Notes under the pieces: generated by a model
Seen by the model: the letters and a program-made list of their open reading frames with translations, nothing else
What the model was told of the DNA's origin: nothing
The model's database searches: none
Program-made: the position numbers and the translations under genes
Shown here: positions 1-8,452 of the stretch, one piece after another
Layout of the letters: each line of letters begins with the position of its first letter
Numbering within the stretch: the stretch's first letter is position 1
Source: Salinimicrobium profundisediminis
Lineage (GTDB): Bacteria; Bacteroidota; Bacteroidia; Flavobacteriales; Flavobacteriaceae
Length of the DNA: 64,000 bases
Direction: 5' to 3'
Assembly: GCF_026241755.1 (NCBI RefSeq)
Contig: NZ_JAPJDA010000010.1
Coordinates: 82,706 to 146,705 of the forward strand

Positions 1-1
1 T

Positions 2-427
2 ACCGGGAGTTCTGGCCTCTACGAGAGCGCAATGGGCGAAAGCTACCCAAAAAGGGGAGATTACGAGTACATCAGGAAAAAAGCCGAAAATGTTTTTTAC
101 GATCCAAAAGTAGCAACAAAAGAAATTGTTGATGACGTTTTTGAAACGGTAAACGACCGTAATAAATTGATCAAAACCTTGGCCATTGCCAAGAGTGCCA
201 TTCGCCATAACATGTCTAAAGACCTTCCAAAAATGCAAACTCCAACCTGCATTATTTGGGGCCGCAATGACAATGTTACTCCTCCCGAAGTCGCTGAAGA
301 TTTTCATCGCCTGCTACCCGATTCAGACCTTTACTGGATAGAAAAATGTGGCCATGCAGCCATGATGGAACATCCCGATGCCTTCAACGAGATCCTCTTT
401 AGGTGGTTCACTACCCGAAAATACTAA
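2..427 (+). CDS. Alpha/beta-hydrolase, C-terminal part (5' end outside window)
   Basis: The reading frame is open from the first bases, so only the last ~141 residues are visible. The segment looks like the cap and C-terminal half of an alpha/beta-hydrolase. A loop GRNDNVTPP would supply the catalytic Asp, and CGHAAMMEHP the catalytic His close to the C-terminus. The nucleophile elbow (GxSxG) must lie upstream of the window; the visible GSSGLYE is the strand-loop that usually follows it. The gene ends 9 bp before engB on the same strand, so the two may be co-transcribed. The substrate cannot be predicted. Confidence 0.8.
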   Translation, partial: TGSSGLYESAMGESYPKRGDYEYIRKKAENVFYDPKVATKEIVDDVFETVNDRNKLIKTLAIAKSAIRHNMSKDLPKMQTPTCIIWGRNDNVTPPEVAEDFHRLLPDSDLYWIEKCGHAAMMEHPDAFNEILFRWFTTRKY

Positions 428-436
428 AACTACCTT

Positions 437-1039
437 ATGAAGATCAAATCGGCCGAATTTGTGATCAGCAATTCCGATGTTTCCAAATGTCCGGAAACTA
501 AGCTGCCCGAATATGCTTTTATTGGCCGCAGTAATGTTGGGAAATCTTCCCTCATCAATGCTTTAACCAATAGAAAAGATCTCGCAAAGACATCAGGCAG
601 GCCGGGAAAAACCCAGCTTATCAACCATTTCCTGATCAACCAGAGCTGGTTTCTGGTAGATTTACCCGGTTATGGATATGCCCGCGTATCAAAAACGGCT
701 AAAAAGACCTTTCAGAAGTTTATCACGCAGTATTTTGAGAAACGCGAGCAAATGCTTTGCGCTTTTGTACTCATAGACAGTCGCCATAAACCACAGGCTA
801 TAGACATGGAGTTCATGACCTGGCTGGGCGAGCACCAAATCCCCTTCTGCATCATCTTTACCAAAGCCGATAAATTAAAACCCAAAGCCCTGGAGCGCAA
901 CATTCAAAATTACCAGGAAGAAATGCTGCAGGTGTGGGAAGAAATGCCGCAGTATTTCGTGACCTCCTCGGCAAATGGACTGGGAAGCGAAGAAGTTTTG
1001 GGATACATCCAGAACATCAACGACAATCTTCAGAAATAG
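437..1039 (+). CDS. engB: Ribosome biogenesis GTP-binding protein EngB/YsxC
   Basis: A 200-residue TRAFAC GTPase of the EngB (YihA/YsxC) family, which helps assemble the 50S ribosomal subunit. Visible GTPase motifs in order: G1 GRSNVGKSS near residue 30, the switch region SGRPGKTQ, G3 DLPGYGYA near residue 75, G4 TKADK near residue 142, and G5-like SSANGLG near residue 177. The length matches the family. The start ATG lies 9 bp after the upstream hydrolase gene. A long non-coding tandem array begins directly after the stop codon, and its first unit contains a CCCTTT/AAAGGG hairpin that may act as the terminator. Confidence 0.96.
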   Translation: MKIKSAEFVISNSDVSKCPETKLPEYAFIGRSNVGKSSLINALTNRKDLAKTSGRPGKTQLINHFLINQSWFLVDLPGYGYARVSKTAKKTFQKFITQYFEKREQMLCAFVLIDSRHKPQAIDMEFMTWLGEHQIPFCIIFTKADKLKPKALERNIQNYQEEMLQVWEEMPQYFVTSSANGLGSEEVLGYIQNINDNLQK

Positions 1040-1044
1040 GTACT

Positions 1045-2670
1045 CAAAAGTGCCCTTTTTAAAGGGTGACTTTTCAGCCACGAATGCACGAATAATTTCT
1101 TCTGAAAAACCTGCTTACTCTGATCTACCCGATCAAAAGTTTTAGTCTGTTTTTTCTGAAAAGAGTTCTGAAAATGGCATTTTTGGAGGGTGACTTTTCG
1201 GCCACGAATGCACGAATAATTTCTTCTGAACAACCTGTTTACTCTGATCTACCCGACCAAAAGTATTAGTCTGTTTTTTCTGAAACGGTTCTGAAAATGG
1301 CATTTTTAAAGGGTGACTTTTCTGCCACGAATTCACGAATAATTTCTTATGAAAAACCTGCTTACTCTGATCTACCCGACCAAAAGTATTATTCTGTTTT
1401 TTCTGAAAAGGGTTCTGAAAGTGTCACTTTTGGAAAGAATTTAGCCACAGATGCACAGATAATTTCTTTTCTTATTCTCGCTCCTTCTCAAATGCTAAGA
1501 CCAAACTGTAAGGACCATTTTCCGAATAATGTTCTGAAACTGCCCTTTTTGAAGGGTGACTTTTCGGCCACGAATGCACGAATAATTTCTTCTGAACAAC
1601 CTGTTTACTCTGATCTACCCGATCAAAAGTGTTAGTCTGTTTTTTCTGAAAAGGGTTCTGAAAATGTCATTTTTGAAGGGTGACTTTTCGGCCACGAATG
1701 CACGAATAATTTCTTCTGAACAACCTGCTTACTCTGATCTACCCGACCAAAAGTATTACTCTGTTTTTTCTGAAAAGGGTTCTGAAAATGGCATTTCTGA
1801 AGGGTGACTTTTCGGCCACGAATGCACAAATGATCTCTTCTGAACAACCTGATTACTCTGATCTACCCGATCAAAAGTTTTAGTCTGTTTTTTCTGAAAA
1901 AGGTTCTGAAAATGCCTTTTTGAAGGGTGACTTTTCTGCCACAGATGCACGAATAATTTCTTCTGAAGAACCTGCTTACTCTGATCTACCCGACCAAAAG
2001 TATTATTCTGTTTTTTCTGAAAAAGGTTCTGAAAATGGCATTTTTGAAGGGTGACTTTTCTGCCACGAATGCACGAATAATTTCTTCTGAAGAACCCGCT
2101 TACTCTGATCTACCCGACCAAAAGTATTAATCTGTTTTTTCTGAAAAGGGTTCTGAAAATACCATTTTTGAAGGGTGACTTTTCGGCCACGAATAGACGA
2201 ATAATTCCTTCTGAAGAACCCGCTTACTCTGAAATGCTCAACAAAACTTATTAGCCCATTCTTCCTGAAAAAGGTTCTGAAAATGTCATTTTTGAAGGGT
2301 GACTTTTCGGCCACGAATGCACGAATAATTTCTTCTGAAGAACCCGCTTACTCTGATCTCACCCAAACGTCTTAGTGATTTTCTGAAAAAGGTTCTGAAA
2401 ATGCCTTTTTGAAGGGTGACTTTTCTGCCACTAATTCACGAATAGTTTTTATCAGTTTCCTTTTCACTCTGTCCCAATACTTTTTCTCTTTATTGCTGAT
2501 TGTTAATTGCTCATTGATAATTGAGAAATTGCCACAGATGCACAGATGATTTTTTTTCAAATACTCGTCCCTTCTGAAATGCTAAGACCAAACTGTAAAA
2601 ACCATTTTCTGAATAATGTTCTGAAAATGTCACTTTTGAAGGGAAATTTTTCAGCGGCAGATGCACAGAT
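1045..2670. repeat. Tandem array of ~14 units of about 124 bp, non-coding
   Basis: Units start at the landmark GGGTGACTTTT at about 1064, 1188, 1311, 1554, 1678, 1802, 1925, 2049, 2173, 2297 and 2414, with diverged units near 1434, 2529 and 2641. Spacing is 112-125 bp, mostly 123-124. A typical unit carries GCCACGAATGCACGAATAAT, a TCTGATCTACCCGACC block, and a degenerate copy of the dispersed palindrome (TCTGAAAATGGCATTTTTGAAG). Two units (1434-1553 and 2529-2640) share a different middle, AATGCTAAGACCAAACTGTA, so the array has at least two unit types. The usual period is not a multiple of three, so the repetitive ORFs seen here on both strands are not genes. It lies between engB and gldC. 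Confidence 0.9.
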
Positions 2671-2738
2671 GATCTCTTTTCAAAAATTCTGATTACTGCC
2701 TACTTGATTCCTAAAAACTGATTACTGATCACTAAAAA

Positions 2739-3074
2739 TCACTTCTTAATTTCCATTTTTTCAGCGAAGAAATCGCAGAAGTCTTTCATGGTATCGCGCA
2801 TTTTTTCATCTTGTGTAGCCCTGTAGAAGGTGTCGCTCATAGTAACCATAGTCTGGTGAAAGAACATCTTCATATCGTCAAGCGGCATATCTTTGGTCCA
2901 CAGGTCGATTTTTAGCGTCTCTTTTTGTTCGGCATCCCACATAGAAAGCAGCATGGCCTTGGCCTCTTTGTTTTCTACTCCCCCATCTTCGGCACTCCAA
3001 TGGAGTTCTTCGGGTACGCGGTTTTCGTCTAGAGATACTTTAATATTGATGTTTGATTTTTTTGCTATAGCCAT
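2739..3074 (-). CDS. gldC: Gliding motility protein GldC
   Basis: A 111-residue soluble protein matching GldC of Bacteroidota in length and character. GldC belongs to the gliding motility gene set and is typically encoded next to gldB, as here. No signal peptide or membrane segment is visible. The start codon shares one base with the stop codon of gldB (TAATG), a sign of translational coupling. There are 68 bp of unremarkable sequence between its stop and the tandem array. Confidence 0.92.
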   Translation of the reverse strand: MAIAKKSNINIKVSLDENRVPEELHWSAEDGGVENKEAKAMLLSMWDAEQKETLKIDLWTKDMPLDDMKMFFHQTMVTMSDTFYRATQDEKMRDTMKDFCDFFAEKMEIKK

Positions 3075-4039
3075 TACTTTCGGGGTTTGTATTTTGATTT
3101 TTTGAATATTGTTTCGGCATCTGTTTCTATCATCTCCTTAACAGAAACGTCTTTTTTTTCCATGAATTGTTGCACTATTTGCCAGCCTAAAAATTGTCCC
3201 AACCTGGGCGGTGCCTCAGCATCGAGTTCCAGGAAGAATTTTGAGAAAGGTGCGGGGTACAAGAATCGGGTCTGCAGATCGGAATCTGACGAATACAGCA
3301 GTTCCCGTTCTACAAAATACCTCCATATCTGGTCTTCATTCGCCTGGGCCCACGAGAATTCTTCAGGCAGATAGGTCATTTTTTCAGCATCGGTTTTAAA
3401 CGGCAATAAAATATCTTTCAGGTAGAGCATTTTTCCGTAGTAAACCATGTGCGCAAGAAAACTGCGTGAAGACGGCCCCGGCACTACGGTTTGAGCAAAA
3501 GCCCCGGCCGCATCAACAGCAATTTGATCTTTCTGCATCTCCTTTTTTATGTAATCCTGCACCCCTGTGTACAGCGGGTGATCCATCCCCAGGTAAGTAT
3601 CAAGCGCTACCAGCAGCAAGGAATCTGCCCACACCACCTGGTTGCGATAGTCAACATCAGAAGTGAGGGTAATTACCTTCGGAATGTTGCGCTGCGGGAA
3701 ATAGTATTTTATATGCTGAAAAAGCTGCTCCAGTTCATCTTCTGTCTCCCTGAGATCGGGGAATTGTGTAGCCACGGCTTCATTGAGCTCCAGTTGTATG
3801 GTGTCCTCCATTTTTTGCACCCAAAGAATGTCGGGATACTGTCGCGGAAAAAGGAATGAAAATTCCTTTTTGAGTGCCGGAAGACTGTCAGCCGTTGCAT
3901 TTGCAAAGCGCTGATCGAATCTTTTCAGCTCAAGATCAATGGGAATAGCCGTAATTTCCTTCTCCTTACTGTCGTTTTCGGCGCAAGATAAAAGGCTGGC
4001 AAACAGGCAGTAAAAAAGGATTTTTTTGAACATAGGCAA
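3074..4039 (-). CDS. gldB: Gliding motility lipoprotein GldB
   Basis: A 321-residue lipoprotein. The N-terminus (MPMFKKILFYCLFASLLSCA) is a type II signal peptide with lipobox LLSC. The body is acidic and helical and matches GldB, which is needed for gliding in Flavobacterium. ATG codons at residues 1 and 3 are both possible starts. It forms a pair with gldC (1-bp overlap) and is divergent from nadE, the usual flavobacterial order. The GldB and NadE reading frames are separated by only 97 bp holding the regulatory sequences. Confidence 0.92.
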   Translation of the reverse strand: MPMFKKILFYCLFASLLSCAENDSKEKEITAIPIDLELKRFDQRFANATADSLPALKKEFSFLFPRQYPDILWVQKMEDTIQLELNEAVATQFPDLRETEDELEQLFQHIKYYFPQRNIPKVITLTSDVDYRNQVVWADSLLLVALDTYLGMDHPLYTGVQDYIKKEMQKDQIAVDAAGAFAQTVVPGPSSRSFLAHMVYYGKMLYLKDILLPFKTDAEKMTYLPEEFSWAQANEDQIWRYFVERELLYSSDSDLQTRFLYPAPFSKFFLELDAEAPPRLGQFLGWQIVQQFMEKKDVSVKEMIETDAETIFKKSKYKPRK

Positions 4040-4063
4040 ATTAAGAATGGTTTAACGCAAGCT

Positions 4064-4096
4064 ATTTCCAGATAATTAACTGAACAACTATATTTG
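4064..4096 (+). promoter_or_regulatory. Bacteroidota-type promoter for nadE
   Basis: TATATTTG at 4089-4096 is a perfect match to the -7 consensus TAnnTTTG. TTTC at 4064-4067, 21 bp upstream, is one base from the -33 element TTTG. It lies about 40 bp before the nadE start codon. Confidence 0.6.
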
Positions 4097-4136
4097 TTAA
4101 CAAAGATATACCTCCAAAAGAAACTGACCAACACTT

Positions 4137-4925
4137 ATGAAAACTAAACAGGTAATTGACCATATTGTAAACTGGTTAAAAGAATATGCTTCTCAGGCAA
4201 AGATGAATGGTTTTGTTGTTGGAATAAGTGGCGGGGTAGATTCGGCAGTGGTTTCTACACTTTGCGCAAAAACGGGATTGAGAACGCTGTGCGTAGAGCT
4301 TCCTATCCACCAGTCGCAAGACCAGGTGACCAGAGCACAGGAACATATTGCCAATTTGAAAAAGCAATTTGCCAACGTAACCGATGTACAGGTAGACCTT
4401 ACCCAAACCTTTGATGTATTTTCACAATCTGTACCCCAGGCAGAAGAAAGCCCAAAGTTACATCTTTCTATGGCCAACGTGCGGGCAAGACTACGCATGA
4501 CCAGCCTTTATTACTTCGCAGGTTTGCACAACTACCTGGTAGCAGGAACGGGCAATAAGGTTGAAGATTTTGGCGTGGGATTCTTCACCAAATACGGTGA
4601 CGGCGGCGTAGACCTATCTCCCATTGCCGATCTTATGAAAAGTGAAGTCTACGAAATTGCCAGAGAACTGGATGTGATAGACAGCATTGTGATCGCGGCA
4701 CCCACCGACGGACTTTTTGGAGACAGCAGAAGCGATGAAGACCAGATTGGTGCCAGCTACGACGAACTCGAATGGGCTATGAAAGAAGCTGAAAAAGGTA
4801 AGACCGAAGCCGATTTCACGGGACGCCAGCAGGAAGTTTTTCGCATCTATAAGTCCAGGCATAATGCCAATAAACACAAAATGGAACCTATCCCGGTATG
4901 CACCATTCCTCTTGACCTGAAATAA
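4137..4925 (+). CDS. nadE: NAD(+) synthase (NadE)
   Basis: A 262-residue NAD synthetase that amidates deamido-NAD to NAD. It has the N-type ATP pyrophosphatase P-loop SGGVDS near residue 30 and the conserved segment GTGNKVEDFGVGFFTKYGDG near residue 140, followed by DLSPIADLMKSEV. It lacks an N-terminal glutaminase domain, so it should use ammonia. The length is normal for the short form. The gene stands alone on its strand, divergent from gldB. Confidence 0.95.
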   Translation: MKTKQVIDHIVNWLKEYASQAKMNGFVVGISGGVDSAVVSTLCAKTGLRTLCVELPIHQSQDQVTRAQEHIANLKKQFANVTDVQVDLTQTFDVFSQSVPQAEESPKLHLSMANVRARLRMTSLYYFAGLHNYLVAGTGNKVEDFGVGFFTKYGDGGVDLSPIADLMKSEVYEIARELDVIDSIVIAAPTDGLFGDSRSDEDQIGASYDELEWAMKEAEKGKTEADFTGRQQEVFRIYKSRHNANKHKMEPIPVCTIPLDLK

Positions 4926-4935
4926 TTGCAGTTTA

Positions 4936-4955
4936 TCGAAAAAATTATTTTTCGA
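4936..4955 (+). terminator. Hairpin after nadE
   Basis: TCGAAAAA and TTTTTCGA form an 8-bp stem with a 4-base loop 11 bp after the nadE stop. The stem is AT-rich and its only U-run is in the 3' arm, so termination strength is uncertain. Confidence 0.4.
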
Positions 4956-5064
4956 GTAAATAAGGCAGTAAATTTCATTCTCCCCCTGACTTTACGATTA
5001 AAACTAATAATCAGCAGATTGCGATGGGATAGCCCATGGAATTTCTTGTGCTAAAATTCGAACA

Positions 5065-5703
5065 ATGATTAAAATTCTAATTGCAGACCACCATCCCATA
5101 ACACGAATGGGGATATCTTCTCTGCTAGAGAAGGAAGGTGTATATGAAGTAGTGGGAAAAGTTACCAATGGCCGGGACCTTTTTAAGGCCTTAAAAAGCA
5201 AAACGCCCGATGTACTTATCCTGGAAATTGACCTGCCCGAAATTAACGGGATTACCGCTCTGCGGACAATAAAATCTGAAAATCCGGGTACCAAGATCCT
5301 CATCCTTAGCTGTCATCCCGAAGAAATGTATGCTTTGAACTCCATCAAGGCAGGTGCCTCCGCTTACCTCTCAAAAACGGCATCTACAGATGTGCTTCGT
5401 GAAGCAGTGCACCAGGTGGCACGGGGAGGTATTTACCTCAACAAGGAGATTAGTGAAAAGATCAACTCCGGCACTACCAGATCCAACAACATTGTTTCCC
5501 GCTATAAAAAACTCTCAACCCGTGAGATCGAAGTACTCAACCTTCTTTCTACCGGAAAAAGGAATAAAGATATAGCCGAAGCCCTGGATATTAATGAAAA
5601 AACGGTGAGCACCTATAAGACCAGGCTGCTTAAAAAATTAAGGGTAGATAACCTTGCCGATCTTATTAACCAGGCGCGCCTGTTACAGATAAGACCTACA
5701 TAA
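5065..5703 (+). CDS. NarL/LuxR-type response regulator with an atypical receiver domain
   Basis: A 212-residue protein with a receiver domain (residues 1-120) and a LuxR/NarL helix-turn-helix near residues 148-205 (LSTREIEVLNLLSTGKRNKDIAEAL). The receiver is atypical. The phospho-acceptor position, in the context PDVLILEIDLPEING, is Glu54 rather than Asp, and the acidic pair after the first strand is Asp-His (ADHHP). The lysine is kept (YLSKTAS). Known behaviour of the fold suggests that Glu mimics phospho-Asp, so it may be constitutively active or respond to another signal. No histidine kinase is adjacent. Its stop codon overlaps the 3' end of the convergent dnaG by 8 bp. Confidence 0.88.
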   Translation: MIKILIADHHPITRMGISSLLEKEGVYEVVGKVTNGRDLFKALKSKTPDVLILEIDLPEINGITALRTIKSENPGTKILILSCHPEEMYALNSIKAGASAYLSKTASTDVLREAVHQVARGGIYLNKEISEKINSGTTRSNNIVSRYKKLSTREIEVLNLLSTGKRNKDIAEALDINEKTVSTYKTRLLKKLRVDNLADLINQARLLQIRPT

Positions 5704-7648
5704 CCCGGTTTAACTTGCCCGAAAGTACCTTTTTAAGAGTTATGTAATCCATGATATCCTGTAAGACACCCGTAGACTCTTCGGGAGGAACTTCTTTTAT
5801 TGTCCGGTTAAGTTCGTTTATCTTCTTATTGACCAAAAACCTTCTCAAAGAAAGGATAGTTTCATTTACAAGACGACCAATTTCCGCTTTTTTACCCTTC
5901 ACAAAAATCTCCATCCTTTCCCAGTCGTGAAGCACATACTGCTCTTCATCCATTAAGATACTGGTTACTTCCGAAGCATTTTCGGGAGTGAGTTCATTTA
6001 TAAAAGTATCTATAGAAAATTCCTGCTCCTCATTGTATTTCTTGATCACCAGTTGATAGATCTTCTGGAAATGTTCGTTGGCAAAAGCCACCTCATCTTC
6101 CTGTAGATCAAGAAAGATCTTTTCATAAACCTTTGCCGTCATCATTTCGGGCTCCAGTGAAATTTCACCCTTGTCATCTACCTTCACCACCAGGTCTTCA
6201 AAATCTTCTTCCATCATACCGTAATGCAGCAGAAGACTAATAATGGTTCGCTCCAGCACATACAGCTCATCTACTTTCACCTGGGGCCCCGGTTCATCCC
6301 TCACCACTTCAAACTGCTTTGTCTTCTTTGGAGCTGTTTTAGCCGCTGGTTTTCCGGCCAGTTGAGCTAAAGTGGTAAACAAAACATCTTCAGAAATGTC
6401 CATGATGCGTGAAGTCTCCTGCACATAAACTTCCTGCTGAATATTATCGGGGATCTTTGAGATACTGCTCACCATATCCCGTATGAGCGAAGCTTTCTTT
6501 ACCGGGTCGTTCTTAGCTTCCTCCATTAACAGGGAAGCCTTATAATTGATGAAATCCTTGGAATTTTGCTCCAGGTATAACCTTACATCTTCTTCGGAAT
6601 TCTTCTTTGCAAAACTATCGGGGTCTTCCCCTTCCGGAAAAGCACACACTTTCACGTTCATGCCCTGCTCCAGAATAAGATCAATCCCCCGAATGGAAGC
6701 ACGCTGCCCGGCAGCATCGCTGTCAAAAAGTACCGTGATATTCTTGGTGAGCCGGTTAATAAGCCTAATCTGCTCTGGCGTCAAAGCCGTTCCCGAAGAG
6801 GAAACTACGTTCTCAATACCCGCCTGATTAAACTGTATCACATCGGTATACCCTTCAACCAAATAGCAATTATCCTCTTTTGCAATTGCTTGTTTAGCGT
6901 GGTAAATCCCATAAAGCACCTTGCTTTTATGGTAGATCTCACTCTCGGGACTGTTGAGATATTTCGCAGCTTTTTTGTCATTGGTTAAGATCCTTCCACC
7001 AAACCCAAGCACTCTTCCACTCATGGATTGTATTGGAAACATCACCCTTCCCTTGAACCTGTCAAACTGCTTATCTTCTTTAACAATAGTGAGCCCGGTT
7101 TTATCGAGGTATTCCAGCTTATAACCTTTGCCAAGAGCTTCGTTGGTAAAAGCGTTCCAATCATCAAGACAGTAACCCAATCCAAATTTCGCAATGGTTT
7201 CATCTGTGAATCCGCGTTCCCTGAAGTAGCTTAGGCCAATTGCCTTGCCGAGTTCGGTTTTAAGCAGGTTATTCTGAAAATACTTTGCAGCAAATTCAGA
7301 AACCAGGTACATGCTTTCCCGTTCATCGGCCTGCTCCTTTTGTTCCTGGCTTTGTTCGGTCTCCTCCACCTCAATATTGTACTTCCTGGCGAGGTACTTT
7401 ATGGCTTCAGGATAAGTAAAATGTTCGTGTTCCATCAGGAAAGCCACGACATTGCCTCCTTTGCCGCTGGAAAAATCTTTCCATATCTGCTTCACCGGGG
7501 ACACCATAAAGCTGGGCGTGCGTTCCTCACTAAAAGGGCTCAATCCCTTATAGTTACTACCCGATTTCTTCAGATTCACAAAATCACCAAGCACCTCCTC
7601 TACCCGGGAAGCTTCAAAAACCTTATCTATGGTGTTTTTTGAGATCAA
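5696..7648 (-). CDS. dnaG: DNA primase DnaG
   Basis: A 650-residue bacterial primase that makes RNA primers for replication. In order it has an N-terminal CHC2-type domain, a TOPRIM catalytic domain with LVEGYTDVIQ and VLFDSDAAGQ (residues ~255-320), and a C-terminal region that should bind DnaB. The zinc ligands of the CHC2 domain are absent: the usual CPFH reads SPFS, and the CxxC region reads DFSSGKGG. I believe this is shared with other flavobacterial primases, so the fold is probably kept without zinc. It converges on the response-regulator gene with an 8-bp overlap. Confidence 0.95.
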   Translation of the reverse strand: MISKNTIDKVFEASRVEEVLGDFVNLKKSGSNYKGLSPFSEERTPSFMVSPVKQIWKDFSSGKGGNVVAFLMEHEHFTYPEAIKYLARKYNIEVEETEQSQEQKEQADERESMYLVSEFAAKYFQNNLLKTELGKAIGLSYFRERGFTDETIAKFGLGYCLDDWNAFTNEALGKGYKLEYLDKTGLTIVKEDKQFDRFKGRVMFPIQSMSGRVLGFGGRILTNDKKAAKYLNSPESEIYHKSKVLYGIYHAKQAIAKEDNCYLVEGYTDVIQFNQAGIENVVSSSGTALTPEQIRLINRLTKNITVLFDSDAAGQRASIRGIDLILEQGMNVKVCAFPEGEDPDSFAKKNSEEDVRLYLEQNSKDFINYKASLLMEEAKNDPVKKASLIRDMVSSISKIPDNIQQEVYVQETSRIMDISEDVLFTTLAQLAGKPAAKTAPKKTKQFEVVRDEPGPQVKVDELYVLERTIISLLLHYGMMEEDFEDLVVKVDDKGEISLEPEMMTAKVYEKIFLDLQEDEVAFANEHFQKIYQLVIKKYNEEQEFSIDTFINELTPENASEVTSILMDEEQYVLHDWERMEIFVKGKKAEIGRLVNETILSLRRFLVNKKINELNRTIKEVPPEESTGVLQDIMDYITLKKVLSGKLNRVM

Positions 7649-7769
7649 TTTTTACTGCGGAAATTTTGGCAAATGTAAGGTATATATAAAAACCAGAAAG
7701 GAATTTGGTTATTGAAAATGCTTGCCTGGTTCTCTTGTGGGCCTTACATAAATTCTCTTCTAATGATCC

Positions 7770-8062
7770 TTACAACTTCAATTTAACAGGATTTTGCCGG
7801 CTGTCCCAAATTGTGAGGATGAGGATATGACTTTCTAATATTTCATAAAACATCAGGTAATCTTTAATAATATACATTCGAACACTCTTTAGGGAGGTAG
7901 GTTTTCCCATTGTTGGATTTTCCCTTATCTGGAGAACAGCCAATTGAAATAACCTGAAAAGCTTTTTACTATAAACTTTTGATTTGTCCTTTGATGCCAG
8001 TATTCCAGAATTTTCCTTCTATCATCTTTGGCACGACGTGACCAGACTATTCTTTTAGCCAT
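7770..8062 (-). pseudogene. RelE/ParE-family toxin gene broken by a one-base frameshift
   Basis: From ATG at 8062 the frame reads MAKRIVWSRRAKDDRRKILE and then EYWHQRT, a typical ParE/RelE start. It then shifts near 7981-7987 (an A-run in the coding strand) and soon stops. In another frame the homology resumes (KLFRLFQLAV, KSVRMYIIKDYLMFYEI, LTIWDSRQNP) and ends at TAA 7770-7772. The total of 293 bases is exactly one short of 98 codons, so a single deletion explains the break. The start overlaps the antitoxin gene by 16 bp, the usual arrangement. A sequencing error cannot be excluded. Confidence 0.75.
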
Positions 8063-8286
8063 TCTTCAGTTCCCCGATCTACTTCTTCATTTGTAAAAAA
8101 TTCTCCTCCTCTGTATTGCTCTCTTGCTTCATTTATAGCTGAAATCTGTGCCTCATTTAGAACATAATCCTTTTCAATCACCTCTCCAGTTAGCATGTTA
8201 TAAAGCACTTTCAGTAACTTCACGTTCTCAACTTGCTTTATTTCTGCAATCAATTTCTCCCTTATTTCCATTTTATTCATCTCCAT
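8047..8286 (-). CDS. Antitoxin of the RelE/ParE-type pair
   Basis: A 79-residue, mostly helical and acidic protein, with C-terminus EEVDRGTEEWLKE, like the short antitoxins found before RelE/ParE toxins in Bacteroidota. It overlaps the broken toxin by 16 bp and precedes it on the same strand. Met codons at residues 1, 3 and 6 are all possible starts. If the toxin is truly dead, this is a leftover antitoxin. I cannot assign the family more precisely. Confidence 0.7.
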   Translation of the reverse strand: MEMNKMEIREKLIAEIKQVENVKLLKVLYNMLTGEVIEKDYVLNEAQISAINEAREQYRGGEFFTNEEVDRGTEEWLKE

Positions 8287-8398
8287 CCTTTTAATTTTTA
8301 AAGCAAATTTTAATTTTCTTTATTTTCTCGTGAAAGCAGTAATTGATATTTTTAGTATATCATCTTAAATATAGCAAAAAACATGCTGTAATAATCTC

Positions 8399-8427
8399 AA
8401 AAAAAAGGACACCCGAAGATGTCCTTA
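8399..8427 (-). terminator. Intrinsic terminator after the outer-membrane protein gene
   Basis: On the minus strand AAGGACATC and GGTGTCCTT form a stem around a TTCG tetraloop, followed by at least seven U. It lies about 25 bp after the stop of the 8453-9481 gene. Confidence 0.75.
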
Positions 8428-8452
8428 ATCAAATTATAACCGGTGGCTAATT

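Noticed and set aside
1030..2560. Several ORFs of 60-112 codons in the tandem array with repeated peptides such as KKLFVHSWPKSHP
   Set aside because: They are by-products of a repeat whose usual unit is 123-124 bp, mostly not a multiple of three, so each runs out of frame; both strands show similar ORFs and none has a recognisable start context.
1045..2670. CRISPR array
   Set aside because: The whole ~124-bp unit is repeated, with no short repeat and unique spacer pattern, and no cas genes are nearby.
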